DNA of 64,000 nucleotides, taken from Mesodorylaimus sp. YZB2_4. Taxonomy: Eukaryota; Nematoda; Enoplea; Dorylaimida; Dorylaimidae. The notes beneath the pieces were generated by a model. That model did not search any database, was not told the DNA's origin, and was given only the letters and a program-made list of their open reading frames with translations. This document shows, piece by piece, positions 11,685 through 22,501 of the stretch; within the stretch, counting starts at the first letter, position 1, and each line of letters starts with the position of its first letter. A program made the position numbers and the translations under genes. The stretch covers positions 248,001 to 312,000 of the forward strand of contig JASANH010000720.1 in NCBI GenBank assembly GCA_030248295.1, written 5' to 3'.

Positions 11685-12610
11685 CCACCCGAAAAACGGT
11701 TTTCTTAATCCTCGCCGACGCCATGTGCACTTCTCATCCAGGCCGCTCCAATCCCTCCCACCCTTATCTACTTCGCCTTGACCCCTCTAAAACTGGACGT
11801 ACACTTTTGCGGACCCCCCTCCACAGCAAACTTACTCTGAAAAAACATTGTTCCCAATATCGACCAATCTGGCCGAGCAGATCTTCCGAATCGATGGGTG
11901 GATCGGCTCGATCCGACTCGCTTGCTAGATCAGCCAGATTTAGCAGGCGAATTTATTTTGCCTTTCTAGAAAAGAGAAAAATCCCAGTTTTCTCTTCCAA
12001 ATCAATATGCCGCTTTAGGTGCAGGTTAGTTCTCCTGTGTCCTTTGGAGTGGTCTGATAGACAGTGGCAGCGAGGGCGCAGGGCAGGTTGGTGAGGGCCT
12101 GGTGCCAAGGACCTCACCGACCCGGGACATGGGGACGGGGACGGGGGGTATCAATTCCAGAAGCGGATCAGACTGTGCATTGGTTTGGGATCGGGCTGAC
12201 GCAGACTCTGGATCAGATCCAAGCTTTGACGGATCCTGGTAAGAAAAAACACAGGCAGCAATAAAGTCGTTAAGTTCACCTCGGATCGGAGTAGCCAAAA
12301 GATCAATCGGGTATTAACTGACCTGGGAACCCAGTGGGGCCAGCCAAAAATGGTTTGGAAACTTAAATTATCGATCCGAGTCACTGGACGAGGCAGCTCT
12401 GTATTATTTCTTTTACCTGATATACGGTAATTTTATATACCTACTGTGCTATATCATGTAGGTAATTGTTTGTTTCCAGGATATCTCCCGCCAATTTTAA
12501 AAAGGGGATGTTCATTGCGTCCTCTTCCCCCATCCACCCACCCTTACACTTCCATCCACTTTCCGCCCCCCCCCCCCCCGCTGGATGTGCTGAAGTCATT
12601 AGACCTAGAG
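11685..12610 (+). mobile_element. Second near-complete copy of the roughly 1-kb TIR element
   Basis: The left part, with a TGGACGTACACTT motif and pyrimidine-rich CCTCCCACCC, matches 5690-5810. The middle, CCTTTGGAGTGGTCTGAT with GGGCAGGTTGGTGAG, matches 5990-6060 and 3740-3820. The right part, CCATCCACTTTCCG, matches 6600-6640. The order is the same as in the copy at 5641-6674. The terminal repeats are decayed, so the ends are approximate. Confidence 0.65.
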
Positions 12611-13199
12611 TTGTGTGTGGCTAGTCTGCACTGTGTCCGGATACCGAGATTTTGATGGAAAATTTTCCCACTCGAAGAATTACGGGATCGAGATCAGGTG
12701 GGGAGGGGAATCTTGTATTAAAACAGCATCAGGACGAATGAGGTTGATTTGGTGGTAAGTAAACCTGCTAATGCCCGAAACCAAAATTGGCCAAAAAGTT
12801 CCAGTACGATGCCAATCAATTCCAAGAAATCCCTCAAGCTACGCGATGAGAGGTGGTCCCTGTGCACGTTAAAGCGGAGATACTCGTGAAGCGATGTCAG
12901 TTTATTGTGACTATGCGGTGACGTTTAGAGGGATAATGAAGAAGGTAGGCGAGAATAATTTTGGCAAGTTGCCCCAGTTTGCTGCACATACGATGCCGTA
13001 ATCTACATACCCGCCCGAGGTGTTTTTGAAAGCCTCCCATTCGAATAGTTCGTACAGTACGTCCTTCTGGGGCCCCTCTAATAGGAGGGCTTTCGAGAAT
13101 AGGTTGCGTGCGGGGCCTTGCTCTGTGATTCTCTTGTCGATCTGCAGAAGCAGCATGAAAGGCCCTGTAAACATCCCTGCATAGGCTGGTGGTACCTGA

Positions 13200-13238
13200 T
13201 CGCTGACGTGGGCATTGCGTCTATGCCCACGTCAGCGA
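13200..13238. repeat. Perfect 16-bp stem, 7-nt loop hairpin
   Basis: TCGCTGACGTGGGCAT (13200-13215) and its exact reverse complement (13223-13238) flank the loop TGCGTCT. The stem is GC-rich and would fold stably in DNA or RNA. Nothing adjacent identifies it as a terminator or RNA gene. Confidence 0.85.
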
Positions 13239-14737
13239 CCTGCCTTCTGATTCGCCCTTCTCCTGCCCTGTCAGTCGTCCAAGGTGCGACCCCAGCTAGG
13301 TCTGGTAACGATACAAGCGGCCTTGCACGCCTGGCAGTGATTGATTCTGCCCGAACTGTCGTCGAGATGATTACAATTAGAAGCTTCCGTGGTGTCTGTC
13401 CTCACGCGGCTAACTGACAAGGCCCCGCTGCTGGTCTGCTATAATCAGAGCAGGCTTCGACCAAAGTGGGCGAGGTTTATGCTAGGTCCCACAAAAGATC
13501 AGAGCATGTAGTTTCCTGTTATTCTACTCTAGCCTCTCCTTGAGCTTTCTAGTACCCGTAATCTCGACCCGTCAGCAATTATTGAGTCGTTGATGGCGTA
13601 AACTTTGACCCGTAGGACTAGTTAGCTTAGGGCTTGACGAGAAGGAGAAGGCTGCTTTTGTTCGAAACGAAGCACCGGCGAGTTCAGCTCTATTTATATA
13701 TGACCTGTAAGTATAACAAGAATTTCTGATTGCCGGTTCAACCCCAAAGCTCCACCAAAATTCTTCCTATCAGTGATTTTCAGTTTTCCAGAAATCTGTT
13801 GCACATTATTTGCTTCAACATCGTCACCCACTCATGGCTGGATCGGATCGGATCCCATTCAATCCGCCAGCTCAAATCTCTGAAGGAACTGGCAGTTTCC
13901 TAGGCTGGTCTACCATCAGGGCTTTTTCTGCCGTCCAAGATACGCACAAAAAAGTCATTCGAGCCCGCGCCTCTGTGATTTTTATTCCAACATCCCGGTC
14001 AATTTTACCACAAATCTTGGCTCCCTGCGACATATCACAAGTCGACAAGCACTAGCGGGCCGTCACATGGCAAAGGAAAATCTTGCCGTTGAACGAAGGG
14101 GCCCAATAGTTGGGACCACGGATTGGTAATCCACAAGGCGCCGGGTTCAAAGCTCGCCGCATGCTCAGGTTTTTGTGGATGCGTCTAAAATGGCGGATGT
14201 CAGGTTTTTGTGGATCTCAGGTGGATCTCAGGCCTTTGTGGATGTGTCTGTCCTTCAAAATTTCATTGTCCCTGTTGCTGATCATTTGCTTAACCAGAGG
14301 GGAAGTGCTTGACCGGCGGAGTAAATTCCGATTTTAGCCCATCAACCAATGAAGTCTTAAGTCAGTATTTGGCATATGTCAAATCCTGTTCAATATTATC
14401 TCCACTCAATCTTGATATGATAAGTCTCCAACTAGTAGCTCCGAATTTGATCTCTTTCGTAAATTTAATTTTTCTAGTCTCAAATTTTTTAAATTTGCAC
14501 GAGCAATATTGCCTAATTGTTTTACTGGCCCACGTCAGTTTTCAATTAGCTAGTGCCATTTATTGTGTTGAAAATGCCGGTACGGTGCCCCGTGCCTTGC
14601 TCACCAGCGTCATTTATTTAACCTTATCATTTTAATATCTTCGTTATAGACATAGGCCTCATGTCAAATAACACAAAATAATTGCCGTCTTCGTCGAAAC
14701 GATCGAGATCAACAGGCTGCGACTGACGTCAATGTGA

Positions 14738-14827
14738 GACTTTGTCGGGATGGAACGGTTATTAGTGAACCGATGATCAGGGATCGAATTAATCACTGCG
14801 CATCCTCTTGTTTATCCCGACAAAGTC
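14738..14827. repeat. Exact 14-bp inverted repeat with 62-nt spacer
   Basis: GACTTTGTCGGGAT (14738-14751) and ATCCCGACAAAGTC (14814-14827) are perfect reverse complements. The total span of 90 bases fits a tiny MITE or a short hairpin RNA. Nothing else supports either. Confidence 0.6.
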
Positions 14828-17303
14828 CTCTGGTGCGCGAGTAAGTGGCACAATCAAGGCTTAGATACAGGATAAGGTAATTAGAAAGCCTGGTGGGTAG
14901 AAGAATTAGATGACCAGTTGACACGCTTGATACACTCTCCGTCACTATCCATGGCTGGCTGCTCCGGTGGAAGCGTCTTATGCTGGGTGCCCATTCCGTG
15001 TTTATCGCGTTAAATTTGATTTCTTGGCGAAACTATCGATGATTTAAACAGGAAATTGGAAATATTAAGTACATTTTTAATTCCTGTCACTTACCGAAAC
15101 GGGTATTTATTTCACGTCGACGGTCGGACAGCTGCAGTCGTAATGCTGGGCGGTATGCTGTTCGTACGGTTGTATCATGGGTGTTCTCACACAGTGTCAT
15201 ATCGAAGGGGCCCTTCCACGATGGCGTGATGTAGACGTGTGATGTGCTTCACCCACACTCCAACTGTTTCATCCCATCCTCTCCTCCCTGGGCCCCATCC
15301 ATGATTTTCTCCTACTGTATAATAACAGTTCTCACAACCGAGTACTGTTAAAGCACAGTATAATGGATCGATAAGAGCCATGTTGATAAGCAAAGGACCT
15401 TGCCATCGAGAAAACCTGATATGTTTTACTGTTAATTATACTAAGATGACCAAAGCTGAATAGACGAGACAATATGAGATGCGTTGTTCATGTTTTACCA
15501 CACTGCTCTGAGTGCCTAGAAGTGCACGAAAAATGCCTAGGAGAGGAGATTGTCTGTTTAGCATGTTCTTCCGCCAAACCATGATCGGCCTCGTCCTGTA
15601 ATATGGCACTAATTTGCACATTATTAGGTGACTGTGACGATTTCTTGTCAGGAATCGATATTTTAGGTGGAAGAAACAGCGTTTATCCCTGTATCCATGA
15701 CAAAAAATTTAAAAAAAAGAGAAAAACTGAGAGACAAAACACTTCAATTCTTTTACATATTCGAGATCCCCTTTCCACACCTCTATTTTAGGTCTGCTTA
15801 AAGCCTTTACCAAGCACCCTGCTCATTAAAAAGTCCCCCCTCCCAGGGCTTATTCGGTTTAGTAATTCGCCCTAGAATAGTTTTCCCGGCCAGTATGAGA
15901 CAACCACCTGTGTCCCACTATAATGTATGCGATAAGCCACCCGTCGACACCCTGTCATGTTTTCGATGGGAGGCTAAAAAACCTTACTCATGTCGTGCAT
16001 GCAGTGTAATTAGCTCGGTGCATTCGCTGATTTTGGGAATGAAAACACCAATTATTCGGTGTAACTCGGATGGCGAGATGTGCTGGAATTTGAATCCCCC
16101 CAGTCAGAAACAGTTTCCCGCCTCGGACCCATTTGAGATAATTCCCCTTATTTCCGAACTAGACGATGATTTCATGCTCGCCACCTTCTGCAGATCTTGC
16201 CATTTGCCTCTTCTTGTGCGCCAAAAGTAGAATTCGATGCGACGTTTCGGCCACCTTTTTCGTGGTCAGCTCAACCCTTCACAGATACTATAAAAGCAAA
16301 AAAAAACTGTGCGCTTTGTCTTCGCGCTCTTTTCAATATGTTTCTTTCTGGATACACGCGCACAGTGTGTAGCAAGACATTTTCAAATACAATAGCTCTG
16401 ATATTTCGGATGTCAGAACAGTAGACTAATTCTGATAATTTTAATAACTTGTGAGCCGGGTCACAAAATCTGGCTGATCAGCCATTAGCCGCTGATTATG
16501 TGTTTGATACAATACATACCACCGCCCCAAGAACCACACCTTTTCATGAAATATAATTGCGACTTCGTTCGGTGTGCTCTCACAATCTTTCTCTTATTTC
16601 TCATTAATTTGCACTTGTCCGCTTTCTCACTTTTATTCGACATTGTCGTAAATAAGACGAGTTTTATTATTAGATACACCATGCGCCTGATTACCCCGGC
16701 CCCCCCATGCGACCTATCCTCGTCAATTAGTTCTAGGATTCAAATCAGGCGCTCCTACTCTCTCTCGGTATGATCACAAGATTCATAATTAGAAGCTAAT
16801 TAAGATCGTATTCATACCTTAGCTTTTATCAATGTACAAAGGCCCTCCTAGCTTTGTCACTAACCCTTCTCGCCTTCCTTATGCGCACGCACTTATTCTA
16901 ATAAACACCCCGCTTGGCTACATGCCCTTTCCTTAATCTAGATTATTATGTATGTGATAGCTATGTGGTCCCCAGAAGGCCCCTACATTTGATGCGCGCG
17001 TGGGAAAAAGCTCGATTGGGTGACAGGCGGCTGCGGGCTGTGTTGTCTCTTCTGGCTCTACCGCCAACCAGTCAGTCAGCCAGTGTGGCTGGTGTATTAG
17101 CTAGCTATAATGTTGGCTGAGATAAACTCTACCTAAAATGGGCATTCTAGCATGGATATCTACGACTGTCTACGAGCTTCTATCGAATTGACTTATGCTC
17201 TGCTCGACGAGGAAAGGTCATGAGGGGCATTTTTAATCTATAGATTAGTGTTTTTCTAGGAGTTAATCAAGATTCTATCAAAATAGTCAATAACCCGTTA
17301 GCC

Positions 17304-18990
17304 ATGGCGATGGACACAACCTCGCCGTGCATTAGTCTAAGTGATCCCAAGTCGACCTCCTCCTCGGCTGTAGCTAATCCAGTGAATGATAACGATGATG
17401 ACATTCGTCGCGGCCAACCACCGGCCCTGATCGCCAACATATCACCAGTACCAGCTCAGAAAAACCAACAGGAATCGGATTCGACGGCAGCATATCCTCT
17501 TCCTGATCCTAACCAGAAGCCTCTACCATCCCCAAATTTGGTAAATACGAATGCTCAAACGCCGCCTTATCATAATTCTGGTCGATTAATGAACGTCAGC
17601 GCCATGGCCGCTGTGAGAGGAAAGACCGACCCGGCCATGGCTCCATATCTCTGCGCCAGGTGTAACAAAAAAATTGTGGATCGATACTTATTAGAGGCGC
17701 TGGATAAGTATTGGCACGAAGATTGTCTGAAGGTGAGCAAGGAACCTCACTGGCTCATTGTCAGGTGCATCGCAATAAGACGTTGTTGAAACTCGAACCC
17801 TGAGCGGGTATCGAACTCCCGCCCACGGGATTACCAGTCCAAAGCCATTCAAAGTTTACAGGACACAGTAGATATAGCCCACTTAGCTAACCTTGCAGTA
17901 TACGGTCATTCATGCACACATTTGTGATTTCATTTCAGTGCGATGCGTGCGATGGTCGCCTGGGTGAACTGGGTTCGAAGTTCTATTTTAAAAATAACAG
18001 CATTCTTTGTCAGCGCGATTACCTCCGTATATTTCGTCCGACCGGAACGTGCGCCGCCTGCGCAAAGACTATTCCTGCTTTCGAACAAGTTATGAAAGCT
18101 GGAAATAATGTTTACCATTTGGAATGCTTCGCTTGTCAGGAGTGTAATCACAGGTACGCATTGTCATAGGCTGCGTGTGTGTTTTGGACCTGAATGGAAT
18201 GGCAGAGAGAACAAGAGAAATGACAGGTTCATTCATGATATTGCACGGGTTAGGCAAGCTGGGCGGTAAAACTGTAGATTCTAAAATTAGAGCCGAATCA
18301 GTCAATCTGGAAATTAAGTGATCTGAATCTTTACTTTTTAGGTTCTGCATCGGAGATAAATTCTATCTGGATGTTACAAACAACAAGATCCTTTGCGAAT
18401 ACGATTACGAAGAGCGAATGGTCTTTGCGCAAATGGCATACAATTACAGTTCGTTGGCGCAACTGAAACGTCAAATTAGTCAAGTGGATGACTTCGATGA
18501 GGTAAGATTGATAAGTCGTGTATATGCGACATCGAAGACGTGCACAAACGGGTGTTTGGGCTGCCAGCATGCAGTAGAAATGATCCAAAGAGAACACTTC
18601 TCTGCATTGATTGTGAGCTTGTGCAGCTGCATGCCACAGGTGCCAGTGCTAACACTGATACCTTGGCACTACTTTACACTCGGGCCCGTATTCCGGAATG
18701 GGGCCTAGAACAAAATGAGGTCCAGAGAGAATTCCAGGGAGGCTGGATTAGGGCTGCAGTCTCGAGCAGTGCTAGTGTACATAAAGTGCGTTTTCACTCA
18801 CGACCTTCCTTCCCCTAGTCTAATCCCTAATCCTGTCAGTCAGGAAGGGCAGGCGGCGGGCGGCAGTGCCTTTCTCACCATCGTCGGTCACTGATACAAT
18901 TATTTATTTTGCCCCCTCTGGTCTGCACCATACAATTAGTTTATAAAGGCCAATCTTTTCATGTTATTTCAGGTGCGGTCGGTGCCATGA
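17304..18990 (+). CDS. LIM-only protein of the LMO1-3 / Beadex (rhombotin) type
   Basis: Four exons, 17304-17732, 17939-18153, 18342-18501 and 18973-18990, give 273 codons and a TGA. Two tandem LIM zinc-binding domains are present. LIM1 starts at Cys117 (CARCNKKIVDRYLLEALDKY, then WHEDCLKCDAC). LIM2 starts at Cys181 (CAACAKTIPAFEQVM, then NVYHLECFACQECNHRFC). The LCEYDYEERMVFAQMA stretch is specific to the Beadex/LMO1-3 clade and differs from LMO4. LMO proteins are nuclear adaptors that bind LDB/Chip and modulate LIM-homeodomain factors. The first 116 residues are a low-complexity Ser/Pro/Asn-rich extension absent from vertebrate LMOs. The frame is open 5' of the ATG to an acceptor at 17258-17259, so an upstream coding exon is possible. 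The last exon adds only five codons and is the weakest part. The C. elegans relative is rbtn-1. Confidence 0.92.
17785..17850 (-). repeat. tRNA-like SINE head in LMO intron 1
   Basis: On the minus strand GGACTGGTAATCC, an anticodon-arm-like hairpin with a GGT triplet, is followed by GGGAGTTCGATACCCGC as box B / T arm and then CTCAGGGTT. The last part matches the copy at 7285-7360. The 5' half does not fold as a tRNA, so it is a relic of a tRNA-derived SINE. Confidence 0.6.
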
Positions 18991-19577
18991 AAGGTCCATG
19001 ACGGCGCCCTGTTATGCTCATCGAATATGTCTACGTGTTGACACAAGTACGGCCATTATGACTAGATATTCGTACAGTTGCAATCATATACCTACTCAAT
19101 TTTATGCTGTTCTGTGTGCGTACCGTGCGCAAATTGAAAGGTCTGTTTAAATGTGCAAATATTGAGCCGGGGGAAGGATGGGACAGAATTGGAGACGGGT
19201 GAACGAGGGGCGGTTAGCTTTGTGTTGCATTGTCTTGTCTGACTAGATGGCCATATTATCCAATTGGTATTTCGATGAGGCACATTATTTTGTGTTGTCC
19301 AGTTTTCATTTTTTGTATCGAAGTATCTAAAGTTGTTTACTTTGGATTTGTCGCACGGGGTCATTCTGGGCATCGCTTCAGAGTGTATCCTGGTGAAGAT
19401 ATTGTGTCATCGTAAACATTTTTGCAAGAATCAAAAACCGTGCTACATACATTATCCGACTCAAAAATTAATTTCTTCTCACTCACTATCCATCCAAAAC
19501 TTAAATTCGTACCAATTTAAATTCTGCATAAAAGACTCAATATTAACTCTCCAAACTGATCTCAGAGCCAATGCATT
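18991..19577. other. Interval between convergent LMO and glyoxalase II genes
   Basis: The two genes point toward each other, so both 3' UTRs should lie here. No other feature was recognised. Confidence 0.5.
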
Positions 19578-22501
19578 TTACTTCGCCTTGAAACTGTTCT
19601 TTTCATCCCGCAAGAATTTCATGGCATGTACTGGATCCGTCGTACTGGCGTGTCGTAATAAAGCGGCTTCTTGCACTCGCATAAATGGATTAGTGCGTTT
19701 CTCTTCTCCGATAGTTGATGGAACTGTATAACACCCTTCGGATACAGTTTTCTAAAAAACAGCAACAGCAACATGAAAACACTCCGAATCACGTAGGGTA
19801 CGGTAGGGGAAACCATCCCCTGGGGTTTGGTCGCCTAACGGTTGTCATGGATTCCCTCTGTGCATGTCACTCTGCCATGGGGTCTCATGGAAAAGACCAC
19901 TACTACTGACGTCTAGTGAAAACAATAGATGACGAATTCAAGAAGAAACGAGTGAATGTCGTTAGCAGGCGCCGTTATGACACACTTTTGTAACAAGTAC
20001 TAAAAAATACATGACTTCTTCACCAAAAATTCAAATTTTTAAAAATGGCGGGAGAATCGTCTTGACAACTAGACCACGCCTTGGCTCTGAATCAAGGATA
20101 CAGGGTCAAGGGATCAGGGATATGAGATATATAGAGTCAAGGCATGATCTGGACCATGCTCACACTTGCCCCGAACCAGCGCAGATTCTGAAGAAAGCGA
20201 CAAGAATGACTGCCTACACAGAGTGCAGATCAGGAACTCCTGCATCATGCAGTCCACCCGCCATTGTCCGTGGAAGTCGATGACCAGTCCAGGATGCGTT
20301 CGTGTGGAGGCGCTCCTGGGGTGGGTAGCGTTCGGGATCAGGATCGGGACTCGCTTAATCCGGGCCGGAATAGGGATTTTCAGAGTGGGTTTTTTCGCTT
20401 TTAATTCGCTCCTGGTCGCCTACAACCCACCCCAAGTAGCCAGCAAATGTAGAGCCAAAGATTATTTCGCGCAGTATTCATCATTGCATTCAAAATCATG
20501 CTAGCAAAAAAGCGTAGAATTAGTCACCAATTAGCAAACAAATGCCTTCCTTCCTCTTTTACTGTTCAATCATCCCTCAAAGGTTCTCCAGCTTACCCTT
20601 CTGGAACAATCCCTTCCTCACCCCCTCCCCTTCTTCCCATTTTTTGTCGGGATCGGGATCCCGAACAGACGCTAGGGTGGAGACGCAGGGACGCAGCTGT
20701 GCGCGCTGGTCCCAACCAACACGACCTTGCATGTGGAGCTTGACGGGCTCCGCTCAAGTGGGGGCCACCCTGCCGTGACTCAAACTCGGAAGGCGGAACT
20801 CAAACTGCGACACTCACTTTTGCCCATTCTAACTTCTTCATAATTTCCTGATTGTCCCTCTCGGCGTGTTTTGCGTATAATAAATTGCTGACTGTATACT
20901 CGTGGCCGCAGTACACTTTCGTATCGTTGCTCAACGCACCCAATTTCACGACCAATGCCTCGTACATTTCTTGAGCCGTACCTTCGAAAAATTTACCGCA
21001 TCCAGCGACGAACAGCGTGTCCCCTGGAAAATATGGTGTCGTGCTGGGCATGGCATGCGGTGCGGGGGCAGCACCCAGACACAAAAGTTAAGCCCCCTGC
21101 GCATGTTTTACCCTTACCCTAGACAAAAGACAGTTACTGTGCACAGAACAATGTCCTTTGTTCAGGTTGTTGTTTTGAAAAGCCTGGCTTGCTCAGCAGG
21201 TTGTCTCATGCCTAGCACGCTTTTAAAAGTCCAGGAAAATTCAAAATAAAACGGCGGGAAAATGTGCACTCCTTCCATGGCCAGCTGAGAGTGGCAGCTC
21301 ACGGCGTCTATAGCATAGTTGTGCTATTGTTTTGTTCGAGTTAGTCTTGTCTAAAGACCATTCATTGGTTTCATACCGCAAAATCCACTGTTTGTTCGTT
21401 CCCATATTAGCCAGCACCAAATACAAGGGTCCTGCGAGTTCGCGCACAGAGCAGACATCTTCCCAGCTAGGCCGCTTGTGCGCGCTGCTTATATCAAGAC
21501 AGCGGTCAATTCAACAGACCCCCTGCTTTCCACCAACCCAGACCTCCCCACGGAATATATCCATTCCCCCCCCCCCCCCCCCCCCTCGCACCATAGCTTT
21601 CTAAAGCAGAGACTACACTTAAAGAACACAGAAACAGTTTTTGGTCTGACGGCTGCGCAGATATGATGTATACCAAACTAAGCCTAGGATGAGCCAAACC
21701 CTTTCACTGATCGTAAGTGCCAACCCCCGTACGAGGCACCTTACCTGTGAACACAGCTTTCTCTGCTTTCTGGTCCTCAATATAATAGCATATATGGCCC
21801 GATGTATGACACGGTGTCGCCAAGCAGTCCACCTTCAGGTCGCCGATTTTCACCTGATCACCGTGTTTCACTGTTTTTGTCACTGCTTCGACGCGCTCAT
21901 CACCACCAAATATGGCAGCTTTAGGGTACAAAGCTGCGAATTTATTGTTCCCGCCAGCGTGATCCCTAAAAATGCGTGCTGAGCAGAAAACTCGAGCTGA
22001 AAGTGGTTGCAAGGGGAAACCCGCGTCGTGGCCTAGAAGCGGTTGGGTGTAGGCCTCTCAGTTGGGTGCGCACTTATTAGAGGGGAGGGTTCGACTCCCG
22101 CCTCGGTACAAAAGAAATGTCAAATATGTGTAGCCGTCGAGTGTCTTGTATGGTGCTTGGCTATGGACAAAGTGTGACACGACATGACGCGTAGGGCATA
22201 CCAGTGATGATGAGTGGTCAAAGCAGCCGACACTTGAACACCACGATTTTCAGCTTCTTCCTTGATCTAAAATGTTTTTAAGAATGGGTCGCATATATTT
22301 CAATTAATTATCGCTCACTTTTTCCGGCTCGACCGGATCAACAGCTGCTGCTTGTTTCGTCTTTTCATCAATGACCAAATACATGTAGTTATCGGACAGG
22401 GCTGGTATGGGAATGACGTGTAACATCTTCGAGTTTTGATAGCGAAGTGACCAGTAGATGTGTGATATCGTGCGTCTGATTAGGTTAGTCGAGTAAATCA
22501 T
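19578..22501 (-). CDS. HAGH: Hydroxyacylglutathione hydrolase (glyoxalase II), complete
   Basis: The enzyme hydrolyses S-D-lactoylglutathione to glutathione and D-lactate, the second glyoxalase step. Five exons, 22501-22319, 22266-22202, 21965-21745, 21023-20818 and 19751-19578, join in phase to 282 codons plus TAA. The metallo-beta-lactamase metal motif THHHWDH is at residues 79-85, split by intron 2. Further landmarks are [34 protein letters not shown] and the C-terminal [19 protein letters not shown], which bears the glutathione-binding region. The N-terminal 25 residues ([17 protein letters not shown] and onward) are Arg-rich and acid-free like a mitochondrial presequence, and a second Met follows at residue 26 ([17 protein letters not shown]). 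The human gene also makes mitochondrial and cytosolic forms from two starts. Intron 2 holds a tRNA-like SINE and intron 4 a SINE fragment. Confidence 0.96.
20240..20325 (+). repeat. Truncated SINE fragment
   Basis: The block CCACCCGCCATTGTCCG, GGAAGTCGATG, CCAGTCCAGGATGCG matches the central body of the SINE at 34880-34960. Neither the head nor the tail is present. It lies in the last intron of the glyoxalase II gene. Confidence 0.65.
22025..22105 (+). repeat. tRNA-like SINE head (Leu/Ser-type) in glyoxalase II intron 2
   Basis: GTGGCCTAGAAGCGGTTGGG resembles box A. A long variable-arm-like stretch, GTTGGGTGCGCACTT, is followed by the box B GGGTTCGACTCCCGCC. The variable and T-arm parts are shared almost exactly with the minus-strand copy at 32200-32282, so both belong to one family. 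Confidence 0.6.

Larger units (their letters stand above)
12611..17259. other. Long gene-free interval
   Basis: I see no supported gene here. Structures noted are a strong hairpin at 13200-13238, a widely spaced inverted repeat at 14738/14814, and a diffuse tRNA-like segment near 14110-14160 (GGGTTCAAAGCTC). The open frame on the minus strand at 12911-13174 looks protein-like but matches no family I can name. Confidence 0.45.

Noticed and set aside
12911-13174. Minus-strand 87-codon frame with protein-like composition (DVLYELFEWEAFKN, YVDYGIVCAANWG)
   Set aside because: It vaguely recalls the C-terminal part of a LINE RT, but no RT motif is nearby and I cannot name a family.
17152-17216. Candidate upstream coding exon of the LMO gene
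   Set aside because: The donor is weak (GTCATG) and joining it to the acceptor at 17258-17259 breaks the reading frame.
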